Source: Deltaproteobacteria bacterium
Lineage (GTDB): Bacteria; Desulfobacterota; Desulfuromonadia; Geobacterales; DSM-12255
DNA: 32,970 bases
Reading direction: 5' to 3'
Assembly: GCA_021849045.1 (NCBI GenBank)
Contig: JAJZTK010000033.1
Location: forward strand, 1 to 32,970
Below, piece by piece: positions 1 through 8,815 of the stretch. Under the pieces are notes generated by a model. That model saw nothing but the letters and a program-made list of their open reading frames with translations. It had not been told where the DNA came from and did not search any database. The translations under genes were made by a program, and so were the position numbers. Each line of letters begins with the position of its first letter. Position 1 is the first letter of the stretch.

Positions 1-774
1 GATGCCCCGATCGCCCTCCGTCAGCTGCTGGATCTGGAGGAGAATCTGAAGTCCGGAGATCAGTACTCCGGGAATATCGCTAAGGGCAAGGTTTGGCTGA
101 AAATGACAGATACGGCGCTGGGAGGGATTTCCGACATGGTCAGACAGGCCAGGAGGGTAGCCGCCAACATCGGAAGTGGCAGCAGCGATCCGACGGTCAG
201 CGCCAATGCCGTTTCCCAACTGAACGAAATCAAGAAGCAACTGGTGAACCTCGGAAATACCCAACTGGGCGACCAGTATATCTTCAGCGGCTTCAAGGAT
301 TCAGTTGCTCCATTCAGTACCGGCGCTAACACCTATGCCGGGACAACGGATGCCATCAACATCAATACCGACAAGAATCCGAGCTCCCAGGTTGCGATCA
401 ATGTTACCGGCGATAAGGTGTTGACCGGCGCCGGTGGGGGGGTGAACATCCTCCAGGAGATCGACAACCTCATTAACGCCATTAATACAAACAATATACC
501 GTCTATTCAGGCGTCAGCCACCCAGCTCGACAAGTCGTCGGCCCAGGTCGACAACGCCCGGAGCGACGTGGCTGGGAGAATGATGCGTCTGGACAGCGCG
601 GAAACATTTGTCACCCGTAACAAGAACACGGTCCAGAGCCTGATAGATAATATCCAAAATGTTGACATGATTAAGGCTGCGACAGAGTTGACCCAGCAAA
701 AGAACGCATTTGAGGCTGCCCTGTCGGCGACGGCAAAAATATCGCAACTTTCCCTGTTGGATTATCTCAAGTGA
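1..774 (+). CDS. flgL: Flagellar hook-associated protein 3 (hook-filament junction), 5' end missing
   Basis: The reading frame is open from base 1, so the gene starts outside the window; 257 C-terminal residues are present. FlgL (HAP3) forms the junction between flagellar hook and filament outside the cell. The sequence shows flagellin-like features: a helical stretch followed by LGDQYIFSGFKDSVAPFS, a form of the QYIFSG motif typical of FlgL, a variable Thr/Asn/Gly-rich middle, and a C-terminal helix ending AALSATAKISQLSLLDYLK, the expected D0/D1 coiled-coil tail. It is followed on the same strand by flbD, motA and motB, which fits the distal end of a flagellar operon. The internal ATG at codon 35 is not a plausible start because homology-like sequence continues upstream of it. 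Family assignment is confident. Confidence 0.93.
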   Translation, partial: DAPIALRQLLDLEENLKSGDQYSGNIAKGKVWLKMTDTALGGISDMVRQARRVAANIGSGSSDPTVSANAVSQLNEIKKQLVNLGNTQLGDQYIFSGFKDSVAPFSTGANTYAGTTDAININTDKNPSSQVAINVTGDKVLTGAGGGVNILQEIDNLINAINTNNIPSIQASATQLDKSSAQVDNARSDVAGRMMRLDSAETFVTRNKNTVQSLIDNIQNVDMIKAATELTQQKNAFEAALSATAKISQLSLLDYLK

Positions 775-890
775 TAGAAGCAGTTCAAAAGACAAGGTTG
801 TAGTGGTTACCCGCTATCACGATGGGCCTTACGGAGAATGGGCCTTCTCTTGCTGGTGCAGTACTCAATGATACGGTTTTCGGAGGGGCG

Positions 891-1154
891 ATGATCAGGT
901 TGACGAGGATCAATGGTAGTGAGTTTTATCTGAATCCCCAGTTGATCGAACTCATTGAAGAGGGGCCGGAGACCCATCTCACGCTTCTCAATGGTAACCG
1001 CTATCTGGTGAAAGAACGGGTATCGGTCATCATTGAGCGGATGGTTGTCATGCAGGCCAGGATAGCGCGCAGAAGCAATGCGGTGCCGGGCAGAAAATAT
1101 CTCCTCCGGTCCAGGGTCGGGGCGAAACGGATCATGGTCAGCGATGACGAATAA
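891..1154 (+). CDS. flbD: FlbD-family flagellar protein
   Basis: An 87-residue protein beginning MIRLTRINGSEFYLNPQLIE, the typical FlbD-family opening (short basic beta-rich protein of flagellar operons; not the Caulobacter FlbD response regulator). The middle carries the GNRYLVKERVSVIIERM segment seen in the family, followed by a basic tail with several Arg/Lys. I chose the ATG at 891, which follows a GGAGGGG ribosome-binding site at about 882-888, rather than the in-frame ATG at 822, because family members start at this Met-Ile. The molecular role of this family is poorly defined. Its position between flgL and motA is the usual one. Family is confident; function beyond flagellar association is not. 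Confidence 0.85.
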   Translation: MIRLTRINGSEFYLNPQLIELIEEGPETHLTLLNGNRYLVKERVSVIIERMVVMQARIARRSNAVPGRKYLLRSRVGAKRIMVSDDE

Positions 1155-1182
1155 ATTCACTTCTGAGGCGTGTTGATACACT

Positions 1183-1944
1183 ATGGATATTACTACCATT
1201 ATCGGTCTGACCCTCGGCTTTGGGGCAATAATTGGCGGCGCTCTTCTCGAGGGGCTTCATGTCAAGGCCCTCATCCAGCCAACGGCAGCCTTGATCGTCC
1301 TCGGCGGTACCTTTGGCGCTGCTTTTGTCAGTTTCCCCTTTCCAGTGGTTATGAAGGCGTTCAAGGATATCCCCAAGGCCTTCCTGATGCCGAAAGACAA
1401 GCCCGAAACGATCATCAAGGATATGATCAACTACGCGGCCAAGGCGCGGCGTAACGGTCTGATTTCCCTTGAGCAGGAAGCCCAGACGATCAAGGACCCC
1501 TTCACCAAAAAGGGTATTTCACTGGTAGTGGACGGGATAGATCCCCAAAAGCTGCGAGAAACCCTGGAGATCGAGATTGAATCGTACGAGGAGCACGAGA
1601 AGGGGAGTGCCGAGTTCTTCGAGGCGGCTGGCGGCTATGCCCCGACCATCGGTATTATCGGTGCCGTAATCGGCCTTATCCACGTCATGAGCAACCTTTC
1701 CGACTCATCGAAACTGGGGGCCGGTATCGCCGTCGCTTTTGTCGCCACCATCTACGGCCTGTTGACGGCCAACATCGTCTGTCTTCCCATCGGTACCAAG
1801 CTCAAGCATCGTATCAAAGACGAGCTGCTGCGTCGGAGTATGGTGGTTGAAGGGCTCATTGCCATCCAGAACGGTGAGAATCCACATTTTATCGAGCAAA
1901 AGCTCAAGTCGTTCCTCCCTTCCCACGGACCAGAGAAGAAGTAG
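1183..1944 (+). CDS. motA: Flagellar motor stator protein MotA
   Basis: A 253-residue inner-membrane protein of usual MotA length. MotA and MotB form the stator that couples ion flow to rotation. Visible membrane segments are at residues about 3-22, 32-52, 148-170 and 180-200, with a large cytoplasmic loop between the second and third that holds the charged residues contacting FliG. The GGYAPTIGIIGAVIGLI stretch before the third segment is the classic MotA signature. It is followed eight bases later by motB. The C-terminal tail is short and charged. The ribosome-binding site is weak (a GAGG about 15 bases upstream), so translation may be coupled to upstream genes. Confidence 0.95.
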   Translation: MDITTIIGLTLGFGAIIGGALLEGLHVKALIQPTAALIVLGGTFGAAFVSFPFPVVMKAFKDIPKAFLMPKDKPETIIKDMINYAAKARRNGLISLEQEAQTIKDPFTKKGISLVVDGIDPQKLRETLEIEIESYEEHEKGSAEFFEAAGGYAPTIGIIGAVIGLIHVMSNLSDSSKLGAGIAVAFVATIYGLLTANIVCLPIGTKLKHRIKDELLRRSMVVEGLIAIQNGENPHFIEQKLKSFLPSHGPEKK

Positions 1945-1952
1945 CAGGGATC

Positions 1953-2747
1953 ATGGCCAGGAAAAAAAAGCACGAAAAAGAACCGAACCACGAACGCTGG
2001 CTGGTTTCCTATGCCGACTTCATCACTCTTTTGTTTGCCGTATTTGTGACGCTGTATGCCATGTCACAAACTGACAAAAAAAAGGTGGAAGAAGTGATCG
2101 CCTCACTTCGGGAATCATTCGGTGTTTCAACCCTTTCCGGCGCCGCCCCCAAGCCTGCTGTCATCCAATCCATGGACATGAGCATCATTCCCTCCCTGCG
2201 TCCGGAAGCCATCAAGCCGGCGCCGCGGATGCGCGGTGTGAAGACCGAGGGGAAGGGCCGTGGCAAAGCGGTGGAAAAGGATTTCAGAGAAATCAAGACA
2301 GCCCTCGAAGCCTATCTGATGATGCACGGCGCCAATGAGGAGGTATCGATTTCCATAAATCAGCGGGGATTGGTGGTGAGTCTGAAGGAGGCGGGATTCT
2401 TCGATTCGGGAAGCGCTGTCATCAAGCAGAGTTCCGTGCCGATCCTGGCACGGGTTGTTGAAGCGTTGACCCCCTTCGAAAACCAGTTCCGGGTTGAGGG
2501 ACATACGGATAATGTGCCGATACGAACGGCGACGTTCAAGTCCAACTGGGAGCTTTCCACGACCCGGGCAACCAATCTTGTTCACTACATGATCAACAAC
2601 GAAAACTTTGATCCTGCCAAGGTATCTGCCGCCGGTTTTGGTGAATTTCGTCCGGTTGCCGACAACGGTTCAGCCGATGGACGGGCCAAGAACCGTCGCG
2701 TGGACATCGTCATGCTCTCTCTTGATGCGGAGCGGAGTGAGCCCTGA
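1953..2747 (+). CDS. motB: Flagellar motor stator protein MotB
   Basis: A 264-residue protein with the MotB layout. A short basic N-terminus leads to WLVSYADFITLLFAVFVTLYA, whose Asp in SYADF (about residue 22) is the conserved ion-binding residue. A linker follows, then a C-terminal OmpA-like peptidoglycan-binding domain from about residue 125, with VEGHTDNVPI and the NRRVDI ending typical of the domain. It anchors the stator to the cell wall. It is translated just downstream of motA, eight bases apart, so the two are almost certainly one transcript. Proton versus sodium specificity cannot be decided by eye. The next gene, the RdgC-like gene, converges on it. Confidence 0.95.
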   Translation: MARKKKHEKEPNHERWLVSYADFITLLFAVFVTLYAMSQTDKKKVEEVIASLRESFGVSTLSGAAPKPAVIQSMDMSIIPSLRPEAIKPAPRMRGVKTEGKGRGKAVEKDFREIKTALEAYLMMHGANEEVSISINQRGLVVSLKEAGFFDSGSAVIKQSSVPILARVVEALTPFENQFRVEGHTDNVPIRTATFKSNWELSTTRATNLVHYMINNENFDPAKVSAAGFGEFRPVADNGSADGRAKNRRVDIVMLSLDAERSEP

Positions 2748-2830
2748 TAACACAGGTGCAATGCCAGCTGCACCCCATCCTGAGCCTCTGCCAACAGTTC
2801 CCAGTTCCACATCAACTCCTCAAACGCGAA

Positions 2831-4000
2831 TTATTCGTTGCGTGCCAGCCAGATCTGGATTTCCGCCGCTATTGCAGCCCAGCCACTCCCTAAACGATTT
2901 CCGAGAAATTCGGCAAAAAGCGAATCGAACAGCTGCAGGCCTGTTTCGAGAAGATGCATCCGCTCGTAGAAAACGGCTTCCTGCTCGCTGGCTTGGTCAA
3001 CAGTATTGTCTTTTTCCAGGTGAACCGGTGGACAACGGAACGAGGCAAAATAGAATCGTTCCGCTTTCAGGGTGAGTTTCCAACTATTTTCTTCCTGCTC
3101 CAGGTGGATAGTGGCCTCGGTGATCTTCTTGCCGTTCTGCAAGGCGGTATGTACCTCACCGAAACGACCCTGTGGCCCAGCCACGGTCATTTTCTGAGCC
3201 CCTTCCTCGGTGGCGCTTATCAGGACCAGGCGGTCGTCCAGGTAGGCGGCAAAGGACTCTCCGTTTCCGATCGAACCCGGCTGGTTGACGCGATACTCGC
3301 CAGTGCCGGTCATGCTCCGATGGAGGAGCCAGAGGAGAAAATCCTGTCCCAGCCACTGATTGCTCCGGATCTGGTCGAGAATTGCCGGTGAGGTGGCCAG
3401 GTTTGCCTGCTCTAACGATTGTTGCAGCTCCTCCGGGACCAGTTTGCCGGCCCGTGCCATCGGGTGTACCAGGACCAGGCGCAAGCCCGGAAAGGTCTTC
3501 TTGAACTCCTCCTCGAAAAGGTCGGTCACGCTCTGGCTGAGAGAGGCAAACGTAACGATTTGATTCCGGGTGTCCCAGACCATGTCATAGGTGGCAGGGA
3601 TGGGCAATGTCCTGGCAAGCAGGCGCAGACGGACCGCTTCCTTGATCTCTTCGCGCTTCTGCTTGGGAACCCGATGGAGTCCCGGATGCTCGGCCCGGTA
3701 CTCCTCTTCCGCAACCCTGCAGTACGCCTTTAGGAGTGAGGCGGGAATCTTTCTCTGGTCACGGCGAAGGGTGAACGCGAGATAGTTGTCACGCCAAAAA
3801 CTGGCGGACGTCGAAAATTCACTGAGCTGGTGGTCATCAAGGTTGGCCCAGCCGCAGGAAAGTTCATCAAGGGTGCTCTCGATGGAACGGAAAGCCTGTT
3901 GGGAAAGGCCGTTTGAGGTAAACTCGAACAGATCGCCGGCAGGGAATTCGCCGACAACCTGAAACTGACAGATGCTAACGGTGTTGGAGATGATGCCCAT
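2831..4000 (-). CDS. RdgC-like recombination-associated protein (putative)
   Basis: A 389-residue soluble protein. Its N-terminal half resembles RdgC, a ring-forming double-stranded DNA-binding protein that limits RecA activity in E. coli. The matching features are an early conserved region with YLAFTLRRDQRKIPASLLK (compare the RdgC segment in which Arg/Lys-rich sequence precedes a Pro-start helix), a charged helix KQKREEIKEAVRLRLL followed by PIPATYDMVWD, and a beta-strand pair around NQIVTFASLS. It is longer than E. coli RdgC (about 300), with extra C-terminal sequence of no recognised family. The start ATG at 4000 follows an AAGGAAAT ribosome-binding site. It lies 124 bp downstream of clpB on the same strand but has its own leader. 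Assignment is from pattern memory, so moderate. Confidence 0.65.
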   Translation of the reverse strand: MGIISNTVSICQFQVVGEFPAGDLFEFTSNGLSQQAFRSIESTLDELSCGWANLDDHQLSEFSTSASFWRDNYLAFTLRRDQRKIPASLLKAYCRVAEEEYRAEHPGLHRVPKQKREEIKEAVRLRLLARTLPIPATYDMVWDTRNQIVTFASLSQSVTDLFEEEFKKTFPGLRLVLVHPMARAGKLVPEELQQSLEQANLATSPAILDQIRSNQWLGQDFLLWLLHRSMTGTGEYRVNQPGSIGNGESFAAYLDDRLVLISATEEGAQKMTVAGPQGRFGEVHTALQNGKKITEATIHLEQEENSWKLTLKAERFYFASFRCPPVHLEKDNTVDQASEQEAVFYERMHLLETGLQLFDSLFAEFLGNRLGSGWAAIAAEIQIWLARNE

Positions 4001-4124
4001 ATCGATTTCCTTGCTCCTTTGGCTTAAGGTGGAAGGATTGGATACACCTTTTCACATTGACGAGCAAGGAAATACTCTTGGGACGGTCAGTCCGTGGCCG
4101 TAGATTGACTGCTATCGCTATTGG

Positions 4125-6719
4125 TCACAGCTTCATGATAACCAGGCTCTCGCCCGTGACTGCCAGATCGATCTTGACCGTATCGCCATCCTGGAATTTT
4201 CCGGCCAGGAGCATCAAGGCCAGAGGGTCCTGGATGTGCCGCTGGATGCTCCGCTTAAGTGGCCTGGCACCGTACTGCGGATCGAACCCCTCACGGGCCA
4301 GGTATTCCCTAGCCTTGTCCGTTACCTGCAGGTTGATATGACGCTCGGCTAAGCGCTGCTCCAGGGCTGCCAGCTGGATGTCGACAATCCGCTTGATCTG
4401 CTCCAGGGGCAGGGCGTGGAAGATTACGACCTCGTCGATGCGGTTGAGAAATTCCGGTTTGAAATGCTCCTTCAGCGTTTCTGATACCATCGACTTCATG
4501 CGGCCGTAATCGCTGGCGCCGAACTGCTGTATCCATTGGGATCCGAGGTTGCTGGTCATGATAATGACCGTATTCCGGAAATCGACCGTGCGCCCCTGGC
4601 CGTCGGTCAAGCGGCCGTCGTCGAGGACTTGGAGGAGGACGTTGAACACTTCCGGGTGCGCCTTCTCGATCTCGTCGAAGAGGACGATGGAGTACGGCCG
4701 GCGGCGGACTGCCTCGGTCAGTTGGCCTCCTTCCTCATATCCCACATAGCCGGGGGGAGCGCCCAGGAGGCGGGCAACGGTATGCTTTTCCTGGTATTCG
4801 CTCATATCGATCCGGATGATGGCCTGGTCGTCGTCAAAGAGGAACTGGGCCAGAGCTTTGGCGGTTTCGGTTTTGCCGACACCTGTCGGGCCGAGGAATA
4901 TGAACGAGCCGACCGGTCGATTCGGGTCGGAGAGACCGGCTCGTCCCCGTCGGACGGCATTGGCAACCAGAACCAGTGCCTCGTCCTGGCCGACAACCCG
5001 ACTTTGCAGCCGTTTTTCCATGTTTACCAGCTTCTCCGCTTCGGTCTCCAGCATGCGGTTGACCGGTACGCCGGTCCACTTGGCCACGATTTCGGCCACC
5101 ATGTCGCCATCGACCTCTTCCGGCAGCATCTTCCCCGATTTCTGTCGTTGTTCCAGTTCATCCTTGCACTCTGCAATCCGCTTTTCAATGGCAGGGATGT
5201 CGCCGTAGCGCAGTTCGGCGGTTCTGGCAAGATTCCCTTCCCGTTCGGTCTTTCTGGCTTCGTCCTTCTTCTCTTCCAGCTGTTTCTTCAACTCGCTGAT
5301 TCTCCCGTGAATCTCCTTCTCCTGCAGCCAGTGGGTCTTGAGTTGGGCCGACTGGGCCTTCAGCAGTTCCAGTTCGTCGGCCAGTTTCTTTAGCCGCTCC
5401 CGGGCGTGGGGGTCCTGTTCGCGGAGCAGGGCCTGTTTTTCGATTTCCAGCTGAATGATCTTCCGCTCTACTTCATCGATTTCGGTCGGCATGGAGTCGA
5501 TCTCGATCCGTAGTCGGGAGGCCGACTCATCGATCAGGTCGATGGCCTTGTCCGGGAGGAAGCGGTCGGTGATGTAGCGGTCGGAGAGTGTGGCTGCGGC
5601 GATGATGGCACTGTCCTTGATCCGGATGCCGTGGTAATTTTCGTACTTTTCCTTCAATCCCCGCAGAATAGCAATCGTGTCCTCCACGGACGGTTCGCCG
5701 GTGTAAACCTGCTGGAAGCGTCGTTCCAGCGCGGCGTCTTTTTCGATGTACTTGCGGTACTCATTTAAGGTCGTGGCCCCGATACAGTGGAGTTCGCCGC
5801 GTGCCAGAGCCGGTTTCAGCATATTGGAGGCGTCCATGGCTCCTTCGGCGGCCCCTGCTCCGACCAGGGTGTGAAGTTCGTCGATGAAGAGGATGATCGT
5901 CCCTTCGGATTTTTCCACTTCCTTGATGACCGCCTTCAATCGGTCTTCGAATTCACCGCGGTATTTTGCCCCGGCAATCAGTGCCCCCATGTCGAGCGCC
6001 ACCAACCGCTTGCTCTTGAGCGGTTCCGGCACGTCACCGGCTATGATCCGCTGAGCAAGCCCTTCAACGATGGCCGTCTTTCCGACGCCGGGTTCACCAA
6101 TCAGTACCGGGTTGTTTTTAGTCCGTCGCGACAGCACCTGGATGACCCGGCGGATTTCGTCGTCCCGGCCGATTACCGGGTCAAGCTTCCCCTTGCGGGC
6201 AAGATCGGTCAGGTCGCGGGCATATTTAGTCAATGCCTGGTACTTGTCCTCTGGCTGCTGGTCGGTTACCGGTTCGTCGCCGCGAACCTCCTTGAGGGCC
6301 GAAAGGATGGCCGGCCGGGTCACCCCGTTTTCTGCCAGGATGCGTCCAGCCCCGCTTCCCTTTTCCTCGGACAATGCCAGGAGCAGGTGCTCGGTCGAGA
6401 CAAAGCTGTCCTTCATGGCGTCGGCTTCCTTCTGGGCTGCCGCTATGGTGCGGTCGAGTGCCGCGGAAATGTAGGCCTGTGCTGTTGTGCCGCTGCTCTG
6501 GGGCAGCCGCTTGACGGCCGATTCAACTGCATTGCGGACAGCGAGCGGCGCTACGCCGATCTTCTGCAGGAGCGCCGGAACCAGGCCGCCTTCCTGGTCA
6601 ATAAGGGCCAGTAGCAGGTGTTCAGCCTCAATGGCCCCGTTTGACTGCTTGGTAGACAGTTCGTGTGCCGCTGCTAACGCTTCCTGGGTCTTTACCGTCA
6701 TCTTTTCCGGTCTGATCAT
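4125..6719 (-). CDS. clpB: ATP-dependent protein disaggregase ClpB
   Basis: An 864-residue Hsp100/ClpB chaperone, which works with DnaK to rescue aggregated proteins in the cytoplasm. Domains in order: Clp N-terminal repeat domain (about 10-145), first AAA+ domain with Walker [10 protein letters not shown] near residue 205 and Walker B ILFIDELH, a long charged coiled-coil middle domain (about 400-525) that separates ClpB from ClpA/ClpC, and a second AAA+ domain with Walker [10 protein letters not shown] near 608, then the C-terminal small domain. I start it at the ATG at 6719 ([15 protein letters not shown]), which follows AAGGAG, not at the ATG 24 bases upstream. A candidate promoter lies at 6753-6781. 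Closeness to rpoH suggests heat-shock control. Confidence 0.97.
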   Translation of the reverse strand: MIRPEKMTVKTQEALAAAHELSTKQSNGAIEAEHLLLALIDQEGGLVPALLQKIGVAPLAVRNAVESAVKRLPQSSGTTAQAYISAALDRTIAAAQKEADAMKDSFVSTEHLLLALSEEKGSGAGRILAENGVTRPAILSALKEVRGDEPVTDQQPEDKYQALTKYARDLTDLARKGKLDPVIGRDDEIRRVIQVLSRRTKNNPVLIGEPGVGKTAIVEGLAQRIIAGDVPEPLKSKRLVALDMGALIAGAKYRGEFEDRLKAVIKEVEKSEGTIILFIDELHTLVGAGAAEGAMDASNMLKPALARGELHCIGATTLNEYRKYIEKDAALERRFQQVYTGEPSVEDTIAILRGLKEKYENYHGIRIKDSAIIAAATLSDRYITDRFLPDKAIDLIDESASRLRIEIDSMPTEIDEVERKIIQLEIEKQALLREQDPHARERLKKLADELELLKAQSAQLKTHWLQEKEIHGRISELKKQLEEKKDEARKTEREGNLARTAELRYGDIPAIEKRIAECKDELEQRQKSGKMLPEEVDGDMVAEIVAKWTGVPVNRMLETEAEKLVNMEKRLQSRVVGQDEALVLVANAVRRGRAGLSDPNRPVGSFIFLGPTGVGKTETAKALAQFLFDDDQAIIRIDMSEYQEKHTVARLLGAPPGYVGYEEGGQLTEAVRRRPYSIVLFDEIEKAHPEVFNVLLQVLDDGRLTDGQGRTVDFRNTVIIMTSNLGSQWIQQFGASDYGRMKSMVSETLKEHFKPEFLNRIDEVVIFHALPLEQIKRIVDIQLAALEQRLAERHINLQVTDKAREYLAREGFDPQYGARPLKRSIQRHIQDPLALMLLAGKFQDGDTVKIDLAVTGESLVIMKL

Positions 6720-6752
6720 GGTCTGCTCCTTGGTCTCCCTCAATCTACATCA

Positions 6753-6781
6753 AACATAGGAACCACTATGTGTCCTGTCAA
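6753..6781 (-). promoter_or_regulatory. Candidate clpB promoter
   Basis: On the minus strand a perfect TTGACA (6776-6781) is followed after 17 bases by TATGTT (6753-6758), a sigma-70-like pair 34 bases upstream of the clpB ATG. The same stretch also fits a degenerate heat-shock (sigma-32) pattern, CTTGAC-15 bases-TCCTAT against CTTGAA and CCCCAT, so either factor could use it. The placement relative to clpB supports it; the holoenzyme is inference. Confidence 0.5.
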
Positions 6782-7004
6782 GGATGTGCGGATCTTTCTG
6801 TTTCGAGACTGAACAGCCAGGCAAGTAGGTTTGTTTGAAAGGGCTTAGGTGAAACGTGATGTCTGAGAACTGGCGGCTGTTCACAGGTTGCACAGGAAAA
6901 TCGAGTCGTCACCGTAATCGACTTAACGATTACAGCTAGTTACGACTGATATGTTTTGGCACGTTCCTGGTAATAAGCACACTAGTTCATTTTGGAGGTG
7001 TGTT

Positions 7005-7295
7005 ATGAAGCGGTTCATGATTCTCATTATGGTCCTCGGTCTCGTTGCTCTGACCGGTTGCAGCGAACTGCAGGTGATAAAGAATGCAACGTTGCGGGAA
7101 CTTCGGGCCGAAGCGGTAAGTCTGGATACGGTGGCCCATCAGAAAGAGCCGGCTCAGGATCAATTGTTCACGGTGCCGGAACTGCGGCCAGTCAAGAAGA
7201 CCTATGTGGCACAGGCTGAATACAATCCGTTCCTGGCAGGGGGGGGGCAACGGAATACAACGCCGCGCAAAGGAGCGTGGGAGAGAGGAAATTGA
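7005..7295 (+). CDS. Small lipoprotein of unknown function
   Basis: A 96-residue protein with a lipoprotein signal peptide: MKRFMILIMVLGLVALTGC, with lipobox LTGC so Cys19 would be acylated. The remainder is short, polar, and has no domain I recognise. The ATG at 7005 follows TTGGAGGTG, a good ribosome-binding site; the in-frame ATG at 6951 would bury the signal peptide. The tail contains a run of nine G (7239-7247) encoding Gly-Gly-Gly near residue 80, a potential slippage site; a one-base shift would change only the last roughly 16 residues. It is divergent from clpB and ends in a strong hairpin terminator at 7315-7354. Confidence 0.8.
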   Translation: MKRFMILIMVLGLVALTGCSELQVIKNATLRELRAEAVSLDTVAHQKEPAQDQLFTVPELRPVKKTYVAQAEYNPFLAGGGQRNTTPRKGAWERGN

Positions 7296-7314
7296 GATTG
7301 TTTGACAACGGTAT

Positions 7315-7354
7315 TACCAAAAGAGGCGCTGCTCCGGCAGCGCCTCTTTTGGTA
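7315..7354. terminator. Bidirectional terminator
   Basis: A perfect 17-bp inverted repeat (7315-7331 and 7338-7354) around a six-base loop. The stem's outer part is A-rich on one side and T-rich on the other, giving a run of U for both directions. It sits between the small lipoprotein (+) and the converging four-cysteine mini-protein (-), ending directly at the latter's stop codon. Confidence 0.85.
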
Positions 7355-7531
7355 TCAGGATTTGTTGGATGTGACGATAAACGGGAGTTCCTGCTGTTTC
7401 CAGGCGTTTCCCTTGATCTTGGGCCGCGGGTAGTAACGGGGACAGGAGGCAATGACTGCCCGGGCCGGTTGCTTGCAGACCCGCCGACAGGAAGCGCAGA
7501 GTCGATTGGCCTCTTCTTTTGGGTGCTTCAT
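7355..7531 (-). CDS. Four-cysteine mini-protein (unknown function)
   Basis: A 58-residue open frame starting with ATG at 7531 and ending TGA at 7355, just before a strong terminator. It follows a clear CCAGGACC ribosome-binding site. The first half holds LCASCRRVCKQP and then IASCPRYYP, a C-x2-C-x3-C-x10-C arrangement suited to binding a metal, probably zinc. The protein is basic and has no signal peptide or membrane segment. It lies downstream of ilvE on the same strand (35 bp gap) and is probably co-transcribed. I recall similar short Cys-Pro-Tyr proteins in delta-proteobacterial genomes but cannot name a family. The placement between a good ribosome-binding site and a terminator is the main support. 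Confidence 0.68.
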   Translation of the reverse strand: MKHPKEEANRLCASCRRVCKQPARAVIASCPRYYPRPKIKGNAWKQQELPFIVTSNKS

Positions 7532-7566
7532 GGTGGTCCTGGGCCTGTTATGCCTATCAGGCAGTT

Positions 7567-8640
7567 TTAGTTGAATTTTCGGAGCCAGCCGAAACGGTCT
7601 TCAATTTTGCCGTACTGGATACCGGTAAGGGTGTCGTAAAGCTTTTGCGTGAGAGTTCCGACCCCGCCGGTGCCGATGGTCAGGCACTCGCCCTTGTAAC
7701 CGAGGGCTCCGACCGGGGTGATGACCGCGGCGGTGCCGCTGCCGAAGGCCTCCTTGACCGCACCGCTGCGTATATCGGCCATCAGGGTGTCGATATCTAT
7801 TTTCCGCTCCTCGACCGTGAAGCCGAGCATGTCTGCCAGCTTGATGACCGAGTCTCGAGTAACGCCGTGCAGGATGGAGCCTTCGAGGGGAGCGGTAACC
7901 ACCTTGTCGCCGTACGAGAACAGCATGTTCATCGCGCCGACTTCCTCAATGTAGCGGCGTTCCATGCCGTCAAGCCAGAGCACTTGATCGTACCCCTTTT
8001 TCTTTGCTTCCAGTCCCGCCTTCAAAGAGCAGGCATAGTTGCCGCCGGTCTTGGCTTCGCCTGTCCCGCCGGGGACGGCCCGGACGTACTTATCTTCAAC
8101 CATGATCTTGATCGGGTTGAAGCCGGCTGCGTAATAGGCACCAACCGGGGACATGATGATATAAAAGTAGTAATGGTCTGACGGCTTGACCCCCAGGACC
8201 GGCTCCACGGCAATCATGGTCGGTCTGATATAGAGGGAGGTACCGGGAGAGGTGGGTATCCAGTCTTTTTCGAGGCGCACCAGCTCTTCGGTTCCCTTCA
8301 GGAACAGTTCTTCCGGGACGTCAGGCATGCACAGCCGGTCAGCCGAGAGGTTAAAGCGGCGGGCGTTCATATCGGGCCGGAAAAGGGCTATGGTGCCGTC
8401 TGACCATTTGTATGCCTTGAGCCCCTCGAAGATTTCCTGGGCGTAATGGAACACCAGGCAGGCCGGATCAAGGACAAACGGCGCGTATGGTTCAATGCGG
8501 GCGTCAACCCAACCCTGGCCGGCCTTCCACTCGGCGATGAACATCCGATCAGTGAAAAGTTTGCCAAAACCAAGCTGACTTTCATCAGTACATTTGCTTT
8601 TCATTTTATCCGCGGGAAGGGGAAGAATCCGGATGTCCAT
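7567..8640 (-). CDS. ilvE: Branched-chain amino acid aminotransferase
   Basis: A 357-residue PLP-dependent fold-type IV aminotransferase of the longer, eukaryote-like BCAT group. It catalyses the reversible final transamination of valine, leucine and isoleucine synthesis with glutamate. Seen in the sequence: the EIFEGLKAYKW segment near the N-terminus, the Schiff-base lysine in EAKTGGNYA (about residue 195), and VLWLDGMERRYIEEVGAMN, the BCAT signature region. I start it at the ATG at 8640, eight bases after GGAGG; the ATG at 8646 would have only two bases of spacing. The four-cysteine mini-protein follows on the same strand and probably shares the transcript. Confidence 0.93.
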   Translation of the reverse strand: MDIRILPLPADKMKSKCTDESQLGFGKLFTDRMFIAEWKAGQGWVDARIEPYAPFVLDPACLVFHYAQEIFEGLKAYKWSDGTIALFRPDMNARRFNLSADRLCMPDVPEELFLKGTEELVRLEKDWIPTSPGTSLYIRPTMIAVEPVLGVKPSDHYYFYIIMSPVGAYYAAGFNPIKIMVEDKYVRAVPGGTGEAKTGGNYACSLKAGLEAKKKGYDQVLWLDGMERRYIEEVGAMNMLFSYGDKVVTAPLEGSILHGVTRDSVIKLADMLGFTVEERKIDIDTLMADIRSGAVKEAFGSGTAAVITPVGALGYKGECLTIGTGGVGTLTQKLYDTLTGIQYGKIEDRFGWLRKFN

Positions 8641-8745
8641 CGGCATAACCTCCATCAGGTTAAAATCTGAGCCTTAAATGATCCCGGTTTATCACATCGG
8701 ACGGCTCCGGGCAAGGTTTTTCACGGTATATTAGACTGGTACATC

Positions 8746-8775
8746 TTGACTTTTCAACTCCTCCACCTGTATGGT
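8746..8775 (+). promoter_or_regulatory. Candidate sigma-70 promoter for the exported protein
   Basis: TTGACT (8746-8751) and TATGGT (8770-8775) are separated by 18 bases. Transcription would begin near 8782, downstream of the ATG at 8771, which favours the start at 8816 for the following gene. Weak -10 match. Confidence 0.4.
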
Positions 8776-8815
8776 CATAACAGTCTATTTTATAAAAAGA
8801 AAGGGCTCTTATCCC

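Noticed and set aside
2755-2774. Inverted repeat GGTGCA/TGCACC after motB as a terminator
   Set aside because: Only six pairs with an eight-base loop and no T run; too weak to call.
6914-6933. GTAATCG/CGATTAC inverted repeat upstream of the small lipoprotein as an operator
   Set aside because: Seven pairs with a six-base spacer and no family resemblance; could be chance, and no promoter of good quality adjoins it.
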